IMG/VR virus record: IMGVR_UViG_3300009011_000063
Location: 1-20,566 of that record
Length of the DNA stretch: 20,566 nucleotides
DNA from: a virus
Direction: 5' to 3' (one strand)
A program made the position numbers and the translations under genes. The notes beneath the pieces were generated by a model. That model was not told where the DNA came from, did no database searches, and saw nothing but the letters and a program-made list of their open reading frames with translations. Positions 17,801 to 20,566 of this stretch are shown here, piece by piece (position 1 is the stretch's first letter; every line of letters starts with the position of its first letter).

Positions 17801-17924
17801 ATTAGTTTCTGATTTAATCCTTTCCGTTCAAACTCTCACATCTCAGATTGCAGATCTTCAATCTCAAATCAATGCGATGAAAGGTAATGCCGAAACTTCA
17901 TCAGACACCTCCTCAACACGATAA
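14874..17924 (+). CDS. Tail tube domain fused to tail fibre (collar and S74 chaperone)
   Basis: 1016 aa, with GAGG eight bases before the ATG. Residues about 1-155 match the tail tube protein encoded at 17980-18438, including SIVVHYIADNESHKYLDTAY against SITVNYLADNEVHSQLVAAN. Residues 190-246 are a linker. Residues 247-345 and 383-407 hold five 25-residue repeats of the VPxTRTVNGKPLSADV type common in long tail fibres. Residues about 486-580 are a tail-collar domain (FLGAVEWFNG to FRMPDINGVW, then FLRGDGT). A beta-rich shaft follows. The C-terminus is an S74 intramolecular chaperone beginning SDMRLKSDF, with predicted self-cleavage before Ser901 and a coiled-coil tail. It sits between the tail terminator and tail tube genes. 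A fibre attached to a tube subunit is unusual. Confidence 0.85.
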   Translation: MSSIFHGGNTYIFYNEAADNVQPNNIAYKNIDQLGKFPQVKLNSSTTSIETYNEEYAAVLAGNLSIDSVSIVVHYIADNESHKYLDTAYANGKNFQIKVSLYESQDSLDQHYIILGGYISGLQDSADQNEIYNRTYTFTAEDLIARGTATDPATLHVGDFGVGSDGETTPHYEAVNPTGNSFIKLPAQREDNPISADMGGIAYVDNGGEQTAQLAMPEVGDLGLYIKNTDHDWTELPGKSKNDTYYVPMARTVNGKALSTNITLSSSDTGSVPLTRTVNGKPLSADVNLTSTDTGSVPIERTVNGKPLSMDVTLSSTDTGSVPVSTKVNGKTLSSDIVLNKSDVGLDAVLNAVQLVASKNLSDVSSAATTRTNLSVYSKAEAVPVTRTINGKPLSADVALYSTDTGSFSIANNLSEGVPGTIRTNISAAKSGSNSDITSMTALSGPLRLGGDGQADGDAITLRQLQAATAGGGSNGATLNGVMNNFLGAVEWFNGTRAALPAGHVAADGQLLKRADYPDIWNAISTGVFLSNTDTAWQATPTSRGVYSTGDGSTTFRMPDINGVWVHPTDSTLNSIPALFLRGDGTVANTGSGAGVIRWGAAPNITGAFNILANGASPGTHFNTDALSGAFYRTSNTTGSTQDGWTSNFNSNYTGGTGIDANRSSTAYGRDSTTEVRPNSVKGIWLIRVNGLFSASNTNFNVINGITAAPATGAVVYGGDSRSALQLNGADYLVARMRSKVVGGGAKSVAFGLVDSTGSSVVNTEWTLPSTGGELLSKSETGYTSINGKTGGTISSATTINGLLTTNASINTNGAMTVWSQPASATTGSFLNAPGLKSRLNTRGANGDSLGAYGVMYMQEYVGNYHQLIFNLNGFSSDYNWFMRAGGQTFSPLGELQYSGSDMRLKSDFTQTPDGALNRINTIGSVEFTLNASGRRCRGYVAQQLAEVDSMYTFEGGESVDEDGNTFTVLNVDQTALVSDLILSVQTLTSQIADLQSQINAMKGNAETSSDTSSTR
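15612..15908 (+). repeat. Four tandem 75-base repeats in the fibre gene (a fifth at 16020-16094)
   Basis: Four consecutive units at 15612-15686, 15687-15761, 15762-15836 and 15837-15908 encode VP-x-x-RTVNGK-x-LS-x-x-(I/V)-x-L-x-S-x-DTGS; a fifth copy lies at 16020-16094. Most units contain one AGTACT near their end, or a GTACC at the unit start. Such repeats in fibre shafts allow length change by recombination. Confidence 0.8.
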
Positions 17925-17979
17925 ATAAACAAGAAAGTACTGAAAGGAATTCGGTACTATTACTTTATAAGGATTTTAA

Positions 17980-18438
17980 ATGGCTTTTGATATTCAAAGT
18001 GGTGCAAATATTCGTGCATCAATCGGTACTGCTGGAAATACCATTAGTACTACATTTACAGAAATTTCAGAACTCGCTTCATTCACCACTTCTGGCGGTA
18101 CATCAACAGTTATTGATGTGGTTACCTTCAACAGTCCATACAATCGTAAGCTATTGGGTACTAAAGCAGTTGCAGACATTTCGATCACAGTTAATTACCT
18201 TGCAGATAATGAAGTTCATTCACAACTTGTGGCAGCAAATGAAAACCAAACTCGTATTCAGCTAAAACTTGAGTACTTCCAGGATGCTACTAAGACTGAT
18301 GGCTTCTTTGTGGTCTATAACGGATTCGTATCTGGCGATCAATTAGCTGGCGATAAAGATTCAGTAGTAACACGTGAGTTTACCTTTGCAGTAGATGGCG
18401 GCCCGGTAGATAGCGGTCTAATCGACGTAACACCATAA
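17980..18438 (+). CDS. Tail tube protein (lambda gpV-like)
   Basis: 152 aa, with AAGGA seven bases before the ATG. It is the major tail protein, stacked as hexameric rings to form the tail shaft. The predicted fold is the tube beta-sandwich with one helix: TFTEISELASFTTSGGTSTV, then VVTFNSPYNRKLLGTKAVAD, then ISITVNYLADNE, and EFTFAVDGGP at the end. It lacks the C-terminal immunoglobulin-like domain of lambda gpV. The position before the G/GT genes and the tape measure gene fixes the role. A paralogous domain forms the N-terminus of the preceding fibre gene. The 55-base gap before it contains an AGTACT and a GGTACT. Confidence 0.85.
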   Translation: MAFDIQSGANIRASIGTAGNTISTTFTEISELASFTTSGGTSTVIDVVTFNSPYNRKLLGTKAVADISITVNYLADNEVHSQLVAANENQTRIQLKLEYFQDATKTDGFFVVYNGFVSGDQLAGDKDSVVTREFTFAVDGGPVDSGLIDVTP

Positions 18439-18454
18439 TATAAGGGATTACTCG

Positions 18455-18757
18455 ATGAATTTAGAACAACTAAAATCTGCTTTAAAGCCAGAACTACATA
18501 AGATCACTCTCACTAATGGTACTGAACTATACGCACATCGCCCAAAGCTTAGTGATCTTGAGAAATGTACTACTGCTAAAAGTACTCTAATCCATTGTAT
18601 TACTGATGAAACAGGTTATCACGTCTTCGCCGACGGTGAAGAGGCTGGAAAGGTTGATATCAATGAGATTGATACAGTACTAGCCAATGAAATTTATGTG
18701 AAAGCTCTGGAGTTGTGGAACGCTGAAACTACGCAGGATGAAGTAGAAAAAAAATAA
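18455..18757 (+). CDS. Tail assembly chaperone G-like (zero-frame product)
   Basis: 100 aa, with AAGGG before the ATG. The start NLEQLKSALKPELHKITLTN followed by LSDLEKCTTAKSTLIHCI and an acidic C-terminal half (DINEIDTVLANEIYVKALEL) fits tail assembly chaperones that follow the tail tube gene. These bind the tape measure protein during tail assembly. The gene ends in GAA AAA AAA TAA, so the slippery A-run lies directly at the stop codon. Most ribosomes should terminate here, and a fraction would slip back one base and continue into the T frame. Confidence 0.8.
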   Translation: MNLEQLKSALKPELHKITLTNGTELYAHRPKLSDLEKCTTAKSTLIHCITDETGYHVFADGEEAGKVDINEIDTVLANEIYVKALELWNAETTQDEVEKK

Positions 18758-19152
18758 GAACCGGTGATCCCCGCATCAACTTTTCACTAAAAATGATACA
18801 CAAGCGGGGCTTGTCGCCGGAAGAACTTAATCAGCTTGATCCAGAACTATTTGAAGCACTACTAATTTATGATGCAGTTATAGAACCTAATGGTGCAAGG
18901 GTAGATCAAATCAGGTATGCGAATCTTTGTCATCTAATTCTAATGTCATCGGGAAATCTTACAGAGCAGGGTATGAAGAAGGCCAAAGTAAACGATTGGG
19001 ATCTTTTTGGGTTGCTCAGTAATAAAAGTACTAAGCAAATTGCATCAGAATCAGCAAAGGCAAAAGAAGAAGAACAAAAACGCAACTTTAATGCACTTGC
19101 AGAAAGTATTAAAGATGCTGCATTAAAGGGTAAGAAGAATGGCAAAAAATAA
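18455..19152 (+). CDS. GT-like tail assembly chaperone made by -1 frameshift
   Basis: The second frame is open from the slippery site and needs no start of its own. An in-frame ATG at 18793 exists, but the coding region clearly begins earlier (IRTGDPRINFSLKMIHKRGL). Slippage of -1 on AAAAAAA at 18748-18754 joins the G frame to the T frame, giving about 232 aa (100 plus 132). The T part has PEELNQLDPELFEALLIYDA and a Lys/Glu-rich C-terminal helix (about 19030-19149). In lambda G and GT work in a fixed ratio, and the same translational layout occurs widely in long-tailed phages. The tape measure gene overlaps its end by 14 bases. Confidence 0.8.
18748..18754 (+). promoter_or_regulatory. Slippery heptamer for -1 frameshifting
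   Basis: A AAA AAA followed at once by TAA in the zero frame. Re-reading the last A leads into the open T frame (ATA AGA ACC and on). The heptamer fits the X-XXY-YYZ rule. No downstream pseudoknot was assessed. Confidence 0.75.
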
Positions 19153-20566
19153 GCAACAGATGATTTTTGAAGTCACGGGTAATGTTACGGGACTTCAGCG
19201 TGCTTTAGCAACAGGTGCAAATTCGCTTCAAACATTCGGACAACAGTCTGATGATCTTTTTGGTGGTTTCACTACTCAATTTGCAGAAATGACAGAGCGG
19301 TTCAAGGGATTCAATACTGGTATTCTTGGTGTAGCGGGTGCGGCCGGATTATTAGTTGGTGGTATCTATTCTGCAATTGATTCAAGTAATGAATTCGTCA
19401 AGACGTACAACGAAGTAAGTAAGGCATCAGGATTAACGGTAACTGAATTACAACAACTTCAAAAAACGTTTAATGGTGTTGGTTTTGATGTTGAAAAGTT
19501 TGGGGATATTAATCGTGATGTACTCGATCATTTGGGTGATGCTTTTCGTGATGGTAGTGGGCCAGCAGAAGATCTCAAAACTTACGGTGTTAACCTACAG
19601 GACTTGAATAAGTACTTAAATCAGACAGACGGCGGTATTAAATCACTTGCTACAGCATTCTATACAATGCAAAAGGCAGGTAAGAACAATGCCGAAATCA
19701 CTAACGCCCTTGAGACAATGGCGAGTGATGGTAGTAAATTGATTAGTACTTTTAAGCAGTACAATGATGTTGCCGATTTGATGAATGGTATTCATTCACA
19801 AACCGCTGTATTAACTGATGAGAATGCAAAGAAGTTTGCAGATTGGGATGCAAAGATTACTAATCTAAGTACTACATTCCAACTTTGGAAAGCTAACGCA
19901 CTTGCACCTACACTCGATGATATTCAAACCTTATTCGATTTAATGAACAAGGATTGGTCTAAGACTGATTTCATGCAAATGTTCCGTAACTTCTATTACG
20001 GTGGCGATAACGCGATAGCTAAAGTACTTCGACAGATTGATGGGGTAGATCCCTCTACAGTATTCGGTACTAAAGAGTGGAATGAAAAGCATAAAGATAC
20101 CAGTAAGCCAGGTACTGATGAACCGAAGCCTGTCTCAGGTGGTTGGGTAAATCAGGCGAAAGCAGATACAGCAGCTAAAGCAGCAGCACAGAAGGCAGAA
20201 GCGGCAGCGAAACAGGCTCAAGCTAAACGAGTTCAGGCACAGAAGAACTTAGAACAATCACTATCTCAGATTGGCATATCTGAAGGCGATATTCGTATCA
20301 AAACGTTCAACCGTCAGCAAAATGAGTTAGTAGCAAAGATCAATGAGTCTTCTAAAACACTCCAACTTTCTGAAGCACAAACTACTTCCTATCTGACTCA
20401 GGCATATGATTCCCGTACTAAGGCATTCAAAGCCATGATTGACGATATGATTGGGTACTCAGATCCCAATAAGGGATTGAAGCAGCTATCAGACAATATC
20501 GCGGCAGTAGGAAGTAATATGAGTAACGGTCAGGCTCATTGGTTACTGCAACAGCATAATCAGAGA
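19139..20566 (+). CDS. Tape measure protein, 5' part (continues past window end)
   Basis: The frame is open from the ATG at 19139 to the last base (476 codons) without a stop; the gene overlaps the end of T by 14 bases and has an AAGGG/AAGAAG ribosome site. The start MAKNKQQMIFEVTGNVTGLQ is typical of tape measure proteins. A hydrophobic segment (ILGVAGAAGLLVGGIYSAID, about 62-81) follows, then KASGLTVTELQQLQKTFNGV, a pattern seen in phage tape measure proteins. An Ala/Lys/Gln-rich helix follows (ADTAAKAAAQKAEAAAKQAQ). The product sets tail length and is injected with DNA. The C-terminal part, which usually carries any lytic domain, is outside the window. Confidence 0.9.
   Translation, partial: MAKNKQQMIFEVTGNVTGLQRALATGANSLQTFGQQSDDLFGGFTTQFAEMTERFKGFNTGILGVAGAAGLLVGGIYSAIDSSNEFVKTYNEVSKASGLTVTELQQLQKTFNGVGFDVEKFGDINRDVLDHLGDAFRDGSGPAEDLKTYGVNLQDLNKYLNQTDGGIKSLATAFYTMQKAGKNNAEITNALETMASDGSKLISTFKQYNDVADLMNGIHSQTAVLTDENAKKFADWDAKITNLSTTFQLWKANALAPTLDDIQTLFDLMNKDWSKTDFMQMFRNFYYGGDNAIAKVLRQIDGVDPSTVFGTKEWNEKHKDTSKPGTDEPKPVSGGWVNQAKADTAAKAAAQKAEAAAKQAQAKRVQAQKNLEQSLSQIGISEGDIRIKTFNRQQNELVAKINESSKTLQLSEAQTTSYLTQAYDSRTKAFKAMIDDMIGYSDPNKGLKQLSDNIAAVGSNMSNGQAHWLLQQHNQR

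Overview
The window is a piece of a tailed double-stranded DNA phage or prophage with a lambda-like (siphovirus) head and tail plan. The host is probably a gammaproteobacterium. The DNA is A+T rich, a well-formed E. coli-type LexA box (CTGT-N8-ACAG) is present at 4591-4610, and one accessory protein resembles the enterobacterial flagellar regulator YdiV. No integrase, attachment site, tRNA, IS element or CRISPR array was seen, so prophage and free phage cannot be told apart.

Layout. (1) 1-8174 is an accessory region of small genes on both strands: the tail of an unknown gene; a coiled-coil protein with a 4-bp-overlapping small partner; a leftward pair of MltR-like and two-TM membrane proteins; two small rightward genes; a leftward RipA-like four-TM protein; a leftward exported Asn/Ser/Gly-rich protein; and a 110-aa gene under a LexA box. 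These are followed by a rightward YdiV-like degenerate EAL protein and a lipoprotein. Next is a leftward three-gene operon (dual-OB, DUF488, DUF4326) and a PD-(D/E)XK nuclease-like gene. (2) 8204-20566 is the rightward morphogenesis operon in lambda order: small terminase, large terminase, gpW-like connector, portal, prohead protease fused to major capsid protein, FII-like head-tail joining protein, U-like tail terminator, a tail-tube/tail-fibre fusion, the ordinary tail tube, a G/GT frameshift pair, and the start of the tape measure protein, which runs off the right end.

Two things stand out. First, the 1016-aa gene between the tail terminator and the tail tube begins with a second copy of the tail tube fold and continues into a full tail fibre: 25-residue repeats, a tail-collar domain and an S74 intramolecular chaperone. 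The phage may therefore build tubes carrying fibres along or at one end of the shaft. Second, the palindrome AGTACT occurs about 79 times by hand count, where 5-7 would be expected by chance. It appears in all codon phases, on both strands and between genes, but is nearly absent from the leftward membrane-protein genes (1189-2467 and 3008-3700). The motif therefore looks like a genome-wide signal of this phage, and the motif-poor genes look like later arrivals.

All counts and alignments were made by eye, without database searches.
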